A stretch of DNA of 64,000 bases from Asterochloris sp. CNOR1. Taxonomy: Eukaryota; Chlorophyta; Trebouxiophyceae; Trebouxiales; Trebouxiaceae. The stretch covers positions 930,001 through 994,000 of the forward strand of contig OZ017758.1 of the NCBI GenBank assembly GCA_963969365.1, written 5' to 3'. Positions within the stretch are counted from its first letter, which is position 1; every line of letters begins with the position of its first letter. Of this stretch, positions 49,389 to 59,548 are shown piece by piece. The notes beneath the pieces are model-generated. The model was not told the origin of the DNA and did not search any database. It was given only the letters and a program-made list of their open reading frames with translations. The translations under genes were made by a program, and so were the position numbers.

Positions 49389-52300
49389 ATGGTGCAGCCC
49401 TGGCCCTCCTGCTTCTTCTCCTCTGTCTTGCCCTGCACCTTGTTGACAGCCTGCAAACCCGCAATTGACCAAGTCAGTTGCAGCATCAGCAAAGAGCACC
49501 CTGACAGCAGCAGGAGCTTGCCAGGTTACTGTGTCGCATGTGATGAGCAGACTGCAGTCTGTGCACAGGCTTACATGTACAGACAGCACCACAGCCTTGC
49601 TCTGGCACACTATCATTGGCATGCCTGTCAGCAGCGAGCAACAGCAGGCATGACAGCCGGATGCCATGCTGGCTCAGCTATTGCTCTTGCCCATAGCATC
49701 CTCAATTGTTGAATGCCTCATACTGTTGCATCCAGCCAAACTGTCTATCCTTACGTAGGAGAGCACCGTGAAGTGCAGTCCTAAATTCTTGCCAGTCTCC
49801 TTGCCCTTCTGCCATCCTTTGGCAAAGAAGAACCTTGGCAGCAGCTGGAAACACCTATGACCCAGGCAAGCAGCCTAGTTGCTTGCCGGGTGCCTGGCTC
49901 CCAAGCAGTGTGCTGGACACCTTCTGCCAAGCTTTTCTGTGACAGGCACCCTGTGAGGCGCAGCAATGACACCCCTACCAACCTCCTTGCCCTTGTGCTT
50001 GGCCTCCTTGGCGGCGTCCTTGATGTCCTCGCGAGGCTTGTGGCTGTTGTCGTAGGCCTTCCTCACGTTGTGGTCACTCTTTTCTGAGGCCTTAAGCCCC
50101 TTGCGCTCAACCTCCAACCCCACGTTGTCCACCTTGTCCTGCAGGGAGGCAGTGCTTGTAATGAAACATAACATTGTTGACATGAGCTGAGCCCTGGTCC
50201 CATGCAGCAAAGCCACGTCTGCAATGCTGCAGCTTAGCAAGTGGTGGCACCAGGAGGCCCTGCAGGCTGCGCGTGCTGGTCCCTTGGAGAGGCTGCCTTT
50301 GAGACGTCCTGAAGGGTTACAACTTACAGGAAGCTTTAAAGGCAGCCTCTCCAGGGTGTCAAGACCCTTGGCGGCGCAGACGAACATGTCCGCGATACAG
50401 GCTCAGAGGGTGTAGTGCAGCAAATGGTGGACATAGCTTGCGCCCAAGATCAGCATAAGCAGGCGCGCATACACCACCCATACAAGCATTGCGCAAGCAG
50501 GATTTGCCAAACAGACTGGAGCTGTGGAGCATGCCTGCACAATACAAGCACCAGGTTTGGAAGTCGGCAGACAATGGGAAGCCAGACCAGCTGCAAGCAC
50601 TTGCAAGCATGCCTGGAACGCGCAGCAGAAACCCCCTTGGCCTGGCTCAGCATGTCGCCAGCAGCGTGGCTGGCTGCTGCAGAGCATGCCAATGTAACAC
50701 AGGCACCATGTCTGGGGGTCAGCAGAGAATGCACAGTTATGACAACTGCATGTAGCTGCAGCGACGCTGTAAAGTCAGCGCACCTTAGCATGCCCCAGCT
50801 TGTCGCTCGCGGCGTGACCGGCGTCCTTGACTGGTTTGGGCACCACCTGCACCACCTGGTGCTTAGCATGGCTCAGCTTCTCCTTCACATGGTCCACTGC
50901 ATGCTCCGCCTTAGCCTTGGCCTCGTCAGTGTCGATGTCGTCATCATCCTTGTTCTGCAGGGGCAGCACAAATTGGTCGGGAGGGTTGCAGGTGACTGTC
51001 AGAGTCCAGCTGTGACCAGGGTTGCCCTGCAGTGTCACTCAGGGGTGCTGTGGGAGGTTGCACCCAACAGCAAAACCACAACTCAGCAGGTGTTTTGCAG
51101 GAGTACACAATGCATAGCCACATTCTTGGTGCCACCTGCTGCTGTGGAACCAAGATTGCTGCTGTGCAGATGTCAACCTGGTTATTGCTCTTCTGCAGGG
51201 GGAGGCTAAAGCACAAATGCTGTGTGTTCAGGAGCTCAGCTTCTTCCAGGAAGCCTGCAGCAGAGCCTCAACCTATTGGGCTGCAGACTCTTGTCAGCAT
51301 GCTCTGCTGTCGACGTCAGGCCAGCTCTGTCTGTCACTGTGTAAGGGTACAGGCCAGGCAAGCTTGTCATGATGCTGAGACCATGCAGCCCTCATGTGCA
51401 CTACCATGCGGCACGGTGGTCTCTGCTCAAGCACCAGCTGCTGCAGTGCGCAGCGCACTGTACCTGGTCATGTGAGGTGTGTGCCTGTCTCTGCAGTAGC
51501 AGAGCAGAAAGTCTGGCTTTGGAGCTTGCTAGTGTGCGGTGCAGCCATGGGTGCTCGCGGCCTGCAAGTGCACATGTGACACCTCGCTGTTGTGAGGAGG
51601 CATCAGCCTTGTTCTGCAGGGGCAAAACCATACAGCCTGGACAAACTTTTGTGAGCTGCTGCAGACTCACGCAACATGCTCCGCAGAGTATGCATTGCAA
51701 GGGCTGTGGTTGCCTTCTTCTGCAGGGGCAGACCACTCGCAAGTCAGGGGTCTGACTCTTGCGACAAGTCAGGACATGACATCCATCAGGACACTCATCA
51801 CATGAGCTTCCTGCACTGTACGCTGTGCGCCAGGCTGCTAGGACTTACAGGTGGCCTACCTTCATTTAAGTTGCAGCTCACATGGTGCCTCGCAGCGGGG
51901 TACCTTGCTACCTGGATGCACCACATGCTGTTCTTTCAGTGCTAAGCTCACCTCCCGAGCCTTCTTCACGCCAAGGACAATTGCTGTGATTGCTGCCACG
52001 CCAGCTGCGACGGTGAGGAGGAGCTTCTTCTTGTCCTCGGCGTCCTTGGTGTTGCTCTTGCCCTTCCTGCATGTAGGGGGTCTGGGTGAGTTGCTGGAAG
52101 AGTCTGGGTTCACAGCTGAAGCTGGCTGCAACTCACCCAATGCAGGCTGCTCAAGTGATCGTGTTACCAACTTTTGCTCCATACTTAGAGCAGGGTGCTA
52201 GTGTTGACTGAATACATTGCAGGCTGCCTGTTTGCTTGAGAGGATGTCCTGCTGCTGACAGTCTGTTGTAAGGCTTTCAGTGACAGTGGCTTGATTGTGC

Positions 52301-52796
52301 GCCAGTGATCGACTGCACTCCCGCCCTTCACGCCTGAGGGCAAGCCCTTTGCAGCAGCCCTGTCATTGCCTTCATAAAGTCAGGAGGTGCGAGGCGTGCA
52401 AGTGGCGCATGGGAATTTACCCGGCAGAGTGCTGGGAGGACGACCCTGCTCCTGTTGAGTGGGAGCCTGTCGACGCAGATCCACCACTGCCTGTCGCTGC
52501 AGAGCCACCAGTTGCTGTGGCTGAGGAGCCACCCGTGGGGCCCGTTGCTCCAGGAGCCCCATACATTCCTGCAGGGCGCTCTTGAATGCATGATCCGCCT
52601 CACCCATACTGAACTGCATTTCCTCATCAAGCTGGGGCCAGGGCAGGCCACAAAGAACAAGCTGGCATGTGGGAACCTGCTCCGAAACAGGCAAAGAAGG
52701 CATCCGTCAGACGGTGAGACTTCACTCACTGGCTGCTGCTGGGTCAACCTTCACATCCTTCACCTCCTCGGGAGTCGATAGCGCGCCAGTGCTCAT
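49389..52796 (-). CDS. LEA-like membrane protein ending in a CaaX box, unknown function
   Basis: The start ATG at 52796 opens a short exon (MSTGALSTPEEVKDVKVDP). The next exon (about 51953-52070) encodes KKKLLLTVAAGVAAITAIVL, a single membrane span flanked by lysines. Exon 50788-50957 encodes a charged helix (TDEAKAKAEHAVDHVKEKLS, HAASDKLGHAK). Exon about 49985-50143 encodes another (DKVDNVGLEVERKGLKASEK, DIKDAAKEAKHKGKEVG). The last exon ends KKQEGQGCTIM at about 49389-49456. CTIM fits a farnesylation CaaX box. The helices resemble LEA or apolipoprotein-like 11-residue patterns, suggesting membrane-surface binding or stress protection; that is inference. A small middle exon near 50330-50390 (DMFVCAAKGLDTL) is uncertain. 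The gene is convergent with atpG, 214 bases away. Confidence 0.6.
50951..51730 (-). repeat. Four echoes of one exon acceptor in a 1-kb intron
   Basis: The real exon begins CCCCTGCAG then NKDDDDID (acceptor at 50951-50960). Similar CCCCTGCAGAA sites occur at about 51190-51200 (KSNNQVD), 51607-51620 (NKADASS) and 51717-51728 (KKATTAL). All would read in the same phase. Confidence 0.7.
52075..52772. other. First intron of the LEA-like gene, containing an open proline-rich frame
   Basis: The plus strand is open at 52295-52585 and reads as a Pro/Glu/Ala-rich sequence (EWEPVDADPPLPVAAEPPVA). The minus strand also stays open at 52380-52703 (LDEEMQFSMGEADHAFKSAL). Neither has clear support as an exon. 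Confidence 0.3.
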
Positions 52797-53327
52797 GCTG
52801 CTGCTGCTTTTAGCCTCAGCTGCTCTTAATGTGGCTGGCCGCAGCAGGTGCAGGGATCCTATCGATTGCTGGGCAGCTCACAATGAATTCAAACGCAGGC
52901 GGGTCGGATATCAAACAAAAATGCTGAGAAAATGATGAATATCACTGCGCCTTCTTGTGCTCTCTGGGCAGTGCTACGTACAAGCAAGATCACTTCCAAC
53001 GGAACCTGAGAAAAGGTTCATTATGGCCAGTGCAGGGGAGTCCCCTGCAGGCAAAACTGATGCCCTGAACAGGTTGAAGACCACCCAGGCTGCCAGAAGA
53101 GCTGCAGGTTGCTGCCATTTGATTTGCCAATTCGCTATTTCATCCAGATGACCGCTGTGCAATTGCCTGAGCCCTGAAGCATGCAGGCCCCTCCAAGTAC
53201 TCAGCTGCATCATCCCATGTGCTCAATGACAGGTACAGTTGTTTGCATGACACACACCTGCTACTCAGTTGCACACAAGCTTCTTGTGGCTGTGTATATA
53301 GAGCACAACCTGCTTTGATGCAGATAC
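52797..53327. promoter_or_regulatory. Divergent promoter region between LEA-like and WD40 genes
   Basis: About 530 bases separate two genes that read outward. A TGTATATAG sequence at about 53293-53301 could be TATA-like for the WD40 gene, 28 bases or so before its ATG, but this is weak. Confidence 0.35.
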
Positions 53328-56300
53328 ATGGACGATTTTGAGGAGGCCTGGAGCGCCATGCAGATTGCCGACAGGAGCCCCTCGGCCGTGCATCCTGCAG
53401 CCAAGGTCCAGCCTCAGCGCAGTGCGATTCCAGCTCACAGACCCAGAGTGAGCAGTGGAGCAGTTGCCAGGCAGACGGGGTGGGGCCTGTCAGCGCAACC
53501 AGGACCGGTCTGCATTTGCTTTGGCGCAGTGACTCACATGCACTGCCTGACTGCTGCAGGGGTTCACAGCATATCAGCCCTTTCCCTGCCTCTGTCTCAG
53601 CAACCTGGGCACGGGGGCCCAGGGATCCTGCAGGTGGGTGGGGTTGGGCTGCTGCACACCCATCCAGGTGCACAGTGCATGCGTCTGCCAATAGGTGTCT
53701 CCTCATGCCCCTGCATTGAGTCAGCCTTGGGCCACAGGCAGGCAGGCGACCTTTCAGGCAGGCTCTTGTACTGCTGCATGTGCCCGCCCTCAAATGGAGT
53801 ATGGCTGACTCCTGCAGGCGCAAACGTTGCTGATGCGCTCAGACGGAGCCTTTGCCGCCCCTGCATGCAGGCAGGCGCTGCGAACTGTCAGAGAGGCCCC
53901 TGCTGTGTGCTAGTGTGAGCTGGGCTGCTGGGGAAGCAGTCATTGGGGGCTCTGACCATGCGCTGTACACTGTGGATCTTCAGACGGGCAAGAAGCGGCG
54001 TACCCTGTACACTAAGACCTGCGGTCATGCCGAGTGAGCCCTTTGCACTGGCCTCATGCGCTGTAAGCTCTAGGCACTAAAGCAACGAGCTCATAGGCTG
54101 AGCTGCAGCGTTCCCCACCAGCGAGTCTCTTCAGCAGCAGCACCACCACAAGAGCTGAAATGCCGTGGTGTTGCCATGCTTTGCCTGGGATGCACTGAAT
54201 TCAGGCTACGATACACCCAGCAGCAGTGCAGCACTGCAGACAGATGGTGCAGAGCAAGGCAGCACCTGGGACTGGTGCCTATGCCTGGCTGGCTTGGCTT
54301 TGGCGTCAGCAGCACTAGCCGGCAGGTCCTCGCAACTGCCCCACCTACAGCTCCCAGATAGTCAAACCCACACAGCTGCAGCGCTGCAAGTCTGCACCTG
54401 TGTACAGGCCACCTCTGTGGACAGCCCCACAGCATTGCTTGCGAAGGCTGGCCAACAGGCTGTGGCCATGGCCGACCACCTCTGTGGACAGATGCACCGC
54501 ATCGCTTGCGAAGGCTGGCCAATAGGCTGTGGCCATGGCCGACACAAACTCTGCAGGTGTGCCCCTGCAGGTGGGTCACCTCCTGCCAGCACCTGCCGGA
54601 TGGGCGCATCATCTCCGGCGGCATGGACAGCAAGCTCTGCCTCTGGGAGCGTGCAGGCAACAGGTCGGTCCTGTTGAAGCTGGGATCTGCCCATGTTCAA
54701 ACAGCGTCCAGCAGGTCCTAGCAGCGCTCATGGCAGCAGACTTTTGAAAGGCTGCCAGAGCAGGCTGTCACCTGACCAGCTGATGCTGGAAGCAGCCCAA
54801 GGCTGCACTTCCTGCTGTGAGCTGCTGAACAAGGATCTTGCGCACCCCGGGTTTGCAGACGTGAGAAGGCATAGCATGGTGCGTATACTCCGTGGCAAGT
54901 GGCGCAGCTGCTTGCTGAGCCAGACTGCCCAAGCAGGTGCCAGGACCTGAGAGCCCACAGTGGCCCCATCTCAGCAGTGGACGTGGACTGGGAAAGCGGC
55001 GCCGTTGTCAGTGCCAGCTATGACAAAAGCGTCAGGGTGTGGAGCGTGACTGGGGCACGGCCGAGGGAGGGCTGCTGCCTAATCGGACATGGGGCACCCG
55101 TGTTGCAGGTGAGCCCTGGGCAAAGGGCAGGCCTGACTGTTGCATGCGTTGGTGCCCATCAGAGCATCCCTTGCGCATTATTGCGCTGAGCCCAGGTGCC
55201 TGGCGTTGCCTTGCGGGGCACAGGTATGCTGCCACCACCTTTGGCCAGGCAGCCCTAAGCTGCTCAAGTCCAGCCTGCTGCCAAAGCAGCTCACGACCTG
55301 CATTTCGGCCGCGCCTCTGCGCTGCAGCTGCTGTGCGGCCCAGGCGGCAGCATACTGAGCGGGGACAGGGGCGGCACTGCCGTGCTGTGGGACCTGGGAG
55401 CAGGCAGCGCATCCTGGAGGCTGCAAGATGCTCACGCAGGGCATGTGACGGCGCTGAGCTGGCTGCACAACAGCTCAGGCGCAGCCACAGACGTCTTCCT
55501 GACAGCTGGCCAGGATGGCTGTGTCAAGATGTGAGCGTGCATGGCTCCAATCGCGTTGCAGCTGCCTCAGCTGGCAGGCAAGCTCGACCGTGGGGGAGCC
55601 AAATTCAGCAAAGCAGCAGTCCTCAACGGTGGGGCTGTTTGCTGCAGAGGGACTGTGCAGTGACAAAGCTTGTTTCAGCATGTCGTTGCACAAGCTCGTG
55701 TCCTAAACGCACAACTGCTTGACAGCGATCTACCCAATGCAGCCCGCAAGCCTGACAATAGCGGTGTAGGGTCGCCTTGCTTTAGCCATCACTCAACGGC
55801 ACTGCAGACGATCCGCCCTTCGTGACCGAAGTTAGCACAGCAAAGCAATTGCTTTGCACCAGCAACAAGTTGCATCCTACGGACCCAATTGCTAGTGTTG
55901 CACAGCACCCGTCTTGCTACGAATTTTTGATGCTGCTGTTGTCCGCCGTTCCCTTGAGCATGGCTGAGCACCCAGGCCTGGCTGCTGCAGGTGGGACAGC
56001 AGGACCCAGAAGCTGGCCTACCGGGCGCAGGCTCATGTGAGCAAGTCTGGCAAAGGAGCTGTGGGGAACATAATAGCCGCAGGCCCTGCCACACATGATC
56101 TGGTGGTCACAGCCGGTGCAGATGGGACTGTGCAGGTCCTTGACCCACGGTCAGAGCTGTGCCAGGTGCTCAACGTAACAGTGACAGACTTTCCATACTC
56201 CCTGGCTGCTGCTGGGGGTTATGCAATGTGCGGATGTGGAGATGGCAGCTTGCACATGATCTCGCTGGCAGAGGGCAGGACAATGTATGCGCTTGGGACC

Positions 56301-56393
56301 AACACTGCAGCAGTCAGGACACTGCACGCCTCTGACAATCAGTTGGTTGCCTCTGGTGACGATGGCTGCGTGATCCTGTATGACTTCCCCTGA
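53328..56393 (+). CDS. WD40-repeat protein, specific role unknown
   Basis: The start ATG at 53328 opens MDDFEEAWSAMQIADRSPSA (exon 53328-53447). The WD40 repeats follow in separate exons: SVSWAAGEAVIGGSDHALYT (about 53870-54030), HLPDGRIISGGMDSKLCLWE (about 54570-54665), SGPISAVDVDWESGAVVSAS and YDKSVRVWSVTG (about 54946-55110), GGSILSGDRGGTAVLWDLGA and GHVTALSWLHNSSG (about 55345-55530), and a long last exon to 56393 with HDLVVTAGADGTVQVLDPRS, AAAGGYAMCGCGDGSLHMIS and ASDNQLVASGDDGCVILYDF. About six to seven blades are visible, enough for one propeller. The protein is likely a scaffold. The frame between the first exon and the first blade is unresolved. The intron at 54409-54542 contains a tandem repeat. 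Confidence 0.75.
54409..54542 (+). repeat. Two-copy tandem repeat of 67 bases in a WD40-gene intron
   Basis: Copy one is 54409-54475 and copy two 54476-54542. Both begin CCACCTCTGTGGACAG and end GGCTGTGGCCATGGCCGA, with only a handful of differences. Confidence 0.9.
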
Positions 56394-57170
56394 ACTTGGA
56401 CTGCATCAGCTGGCAAGACTTGCAGGGCATTTTTGAATGTCTATCTGAACACAATGCTTGCACATGCTGCCAATATACGGTCAGTTTCTCGGCCGTAAGA
56501 GGGCAAAGCCAAGCTGCACACATGTGCCAAGCTGGTTGCAGAGCACTTTGGGCTGAAGCAGGGCACTGGAGCAGACACTGAGCTCTTGGGTTGCCCTCAC
56601 ATCAAGTGCCACTGCAGTGGCTGCCAGCTGGCAGCCACCGAATCCAAGGTTCAGGGATGTGGCAATTTTGAGCGTGGCAGGGTGCTGACCAAGCCCCGCT
56701 CTTGTGTTTGGTCTCTTCTTTAGGAGCCTGCTGCAGCAATGGGCATGTTGTCTTTGCCATGTGACCCTACCCTGGCAGCACCAGAGCATTTAACATACAA
56801 GTTTGCATGCTGAACAGGGCGTCTCCACACTTTAGGCTAAGACCCAGATTGTTGCCAGACATGGGGCAGCGCTGCTGGCCAACTTAGCCAGAACACTCAC
56901 GGGTGCCTGCAGGACTGGCAGCCGCATCCAACATCATGCCCTGACGAGCAGGCTGCAGTATTAGCAGTCTCACTGTAGCTGGCGCCACCTGAGCCTTGCT
57001 GCAGACTCACTTTGCAGGGCCACAACATGCAGGCTGCACACAGGGTGCTGCCATCCACTCACAATGCAGACTGACTCGGCTTTCAAAGGCTGCAGCACTC
57101 CTGGGAGCAGCTGCATCAGCTGGCACCTCACTGCCTTGTGCAGAGTGTGGCTTGACAAAGTCTTGAGGAA
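56394..57170. other. Region between the WD40 gene and the pocket-protein gene
   Basis: Both flanking genes are on the plus strand, so this should hold a 3' end and the next promoter. I saw no reliable exon, although the N-terminal part of the pocket protein must begin here or just beyond. Confidence 0.4.
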
Positions 57171-59316
57171 GATGGCATCAGTTGCCTCTGCAGAGCATGC
57201 ATCTACAACCTGTCCTCAGCAACCTGGTGGTGCAAGGTCAGCAAGTGGCACAGCACAACACACAGTGACATCTGCAGGGACCAGTGCTGGCAGGCAGAAA
57301 CCCTCACAGCAGCTGGGGATCTGCACACAAGATGCACCACAGCAGAAATTGAATGAAGGGCAGATTGAGGAGCAGCAGCAGCAACACGTCATGCCCAGCA
57401 GGCCCCAGCCCCCCATGCATCAGCAATGAAAGCTGTAGCAGGCAACAGCCTCGCTCTTGGGTGTTGCACCTTGCAGCCGATGCGGTGCAGGCTGACCCTC
57501 AGTTCATCTGCGGCCTGACCTGGAACACCACACTGTCAGGCCCATGGCTGCCAGTGAGCTCCGCAGACACTTCAAGATACTGAAGTATTTTTTGACCAGT
57601 CAGCCCGCTTTGTCCCGATGTTGCAGGGCCTGCATGCCTTTCCAGCCTGGTCCGATGGACGTGGTCATGATGGACGCTGCCAGCGTGTATCAGGCCTGGG
57701 AATGGCTGCAGAGGCTATCTGCAGCCTGCAGCACATGCAATCCAGCTGAAGAGCTCCTGTCAACTTTGAGGGAACCGGCGCTGACCGTACGTAATAGGCC
57801 TGAAGCACTCAGGTCCAGCAGGGGCCTGCAAGAGGCTCAGAGTCTCATGTTGTGTTTGCAGGTCATGATTGTCAATCAAGCGAGAACCTTGGCAGCCCAG
57901 GCAAGGCAGACCGTTTCACAATATCCCATCACAAGCTGTCTCCAGCGTCGTGACAAGCAAGTGGCCTGCAGGCCTTTCAGTCTCATGGCCACATCAGCGC
58001 AGCAGCAGGTCTGGAGTGCTCCAGCTGCTGCATGTATCTGTACTACAGGTCAGGCAAGGCGGGCTTGCACAACTGACTTGTTTCAGCTTGGAGGGAAGAT
58101 ATGTAAGCGTGCTGCTGAGCAATCTGCAGCGTGCTCAAGCGTCAGGTGGCTGCCATAATGGCAGCAGGCACAGCAGACAATTCCAGGCGGCTAGCTATCT
58201 CCCTGCTGTCCATGGCTGACCATCAGGCAGCGCTTCTGACTCTGGCAGCAGAGGTTGTCTTCTATGGCCTGCTGGGAGCATCTACCTTCCCTGCTGCCAT
58301 GGAGCAGCAAGGCCTCATGTTGCGTGTGAGTTCCTGTGTCTAGTTGCTTTACTGCAGCCTAGCCTCAAAGCTGCATCTCCAAAGCTGCAGCCGTCATGCT
58401 GCCTGCAGGGCCCGGATGTGTTTGAGGCTGTTCACCTGTTCCTCGAGCACTTGAGACTGCCAGCTGAGCAGGGCCTCGCCCTACCTGACTCTGTCAGGTG
58501 CTGCACCAAAGTTGACAACACGCCACTGCGCAGCCCACAGCAGCTGCACATCCAAAGTTGCTGTTCCCTGTCTGCAGCCTCAGAAGACGTCCCCTCCTGC
58601 CATGCAGGGTCTTTCTGCATTTTGTCCAGATCAGGCTGGTGGAGGAGCTTATCTGGCAAAAGGGCAGCTCCATGTATGCCTGCATGCTGGAGGGAGGCGG
58701 GGGCTGCACCCCTTGGGGCAGCATGCTCCTGGTGGAGCGCATCCTGCGCAGCTTGGCCGCCCTGGCAGCCCAGCGAACCCGCGTAGCCTGCCTGGCTTAC
58801 ATGCAGACCGTCCCAGAGCTGCAGCCGACTGTTAGCCTGCCTGCTTTTACGATGCATGTCATGGATGAGCTGCTGGCTGACAACCTGGACCTGATCTTCG
58901 GACGCCACCTGTCAGCCCTGGTGGTCTGCTGCGTGTACGGCGCCATCAAGGCACGCACCCCCTGCAAGCCCTCCTTCAAGGAGGTAACCTCCACAGTGCT
59001 GGCTGTCTGCCCCCACAGTGACCTTGCAGCTCTGGACGAGGTAGACATGAGTGACTGCAAGCCAGAGGGGCAGCAGGCCAGCACAAGTCTTGGCCAGGTA
59101 TGCCGCCCCCTGCGAGCTTTCTACAATCAAGTGTTTGTAGGGCGCATGGCGACAGTCCTGCATGAGCCCTGGCCACCAGCGCAGCAGCCCAGCACAGACC
59201 CCACACCAGCAAAGCAGCCCACCAGAGCCGCACGTGCCCCCATGAATGCACTATCAGCCTCAGACCTCAACCAACCCAGGAGCGTGCGCTTCATGGCCAA
59301 CATCCAGGGCCTGTAG
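57171..59316 (+). CDS. RBR: Retinoblastoma-related pocket protein (RBR/MAT3 type)
   Basis: Pocket A is seen in exons ending at 57786 (AWEWLQRLSAACSTC), 57862-57900 (VMIVNQARTLAAQ), 58130-58325 (VLKRQVAAIMAAG, ISLLSMADHQAALLTLAAEV, STFPAAMEQQG) and 58409-58497 (FEAVHLFLEHLRLP). The last exon, 58608-59316, opens with VEELIWQKGSSMYACML, closely matching the conserved end of pocket A. It continues through a pocket B region (LLVERILRSLAALAAQRTRV, RHLSALVVCCVYGAIKARTP, RPLRAFYNQVFVGRM). Rb proteins bind E2F/DP and restrain cell-cycle entry in the nucleus. The start near 57171 (MASVASAEHAS) is a guess, and exons around 57430-57640 and 57900-58130 are not fixed. I saw no N-terminal cyclin-like domain. 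The VMIVNQ exon seems to use a GC donor. Confidence 0.75.
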
Positions 59317-59548
59317 CCCACCATGTCTGCTGTCCAACACAAGCTTTCAGAGTGACAAAAACATTCAGTCTTGAGGGAAGACAGGGTAAGCATGGACCAT
59401 TTCCTCGAAAATCAATGTAATGAAAAGAAACAACCAACAGCTGTGCAACTGGCAGCTCATGCAAGGGCAGCTCATGCAAGGCTGGCTCGTGATGCTATTA
59501 TTGTTGACATGCAGACATACGTACACGTTATCGTGTACGAGGCAAGTC

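Noticed and set aside
50951-51730. Repeated TTCTGCAGGGG units as a CRISPR-like or mobile-element repeat
   Set aside because: Spacing is irregular, the units diverge, and on the minus strand each is an acceptor plus exon start, which the exon-echo pattern explains better.
52295-52585. Plus-strand Pro/Glu/Ala-rich open frame
   Set aside because: It lies inside the first intron of the minus-strand LEA-like gene and has a biased composition that GC-rich DNA produces easily.
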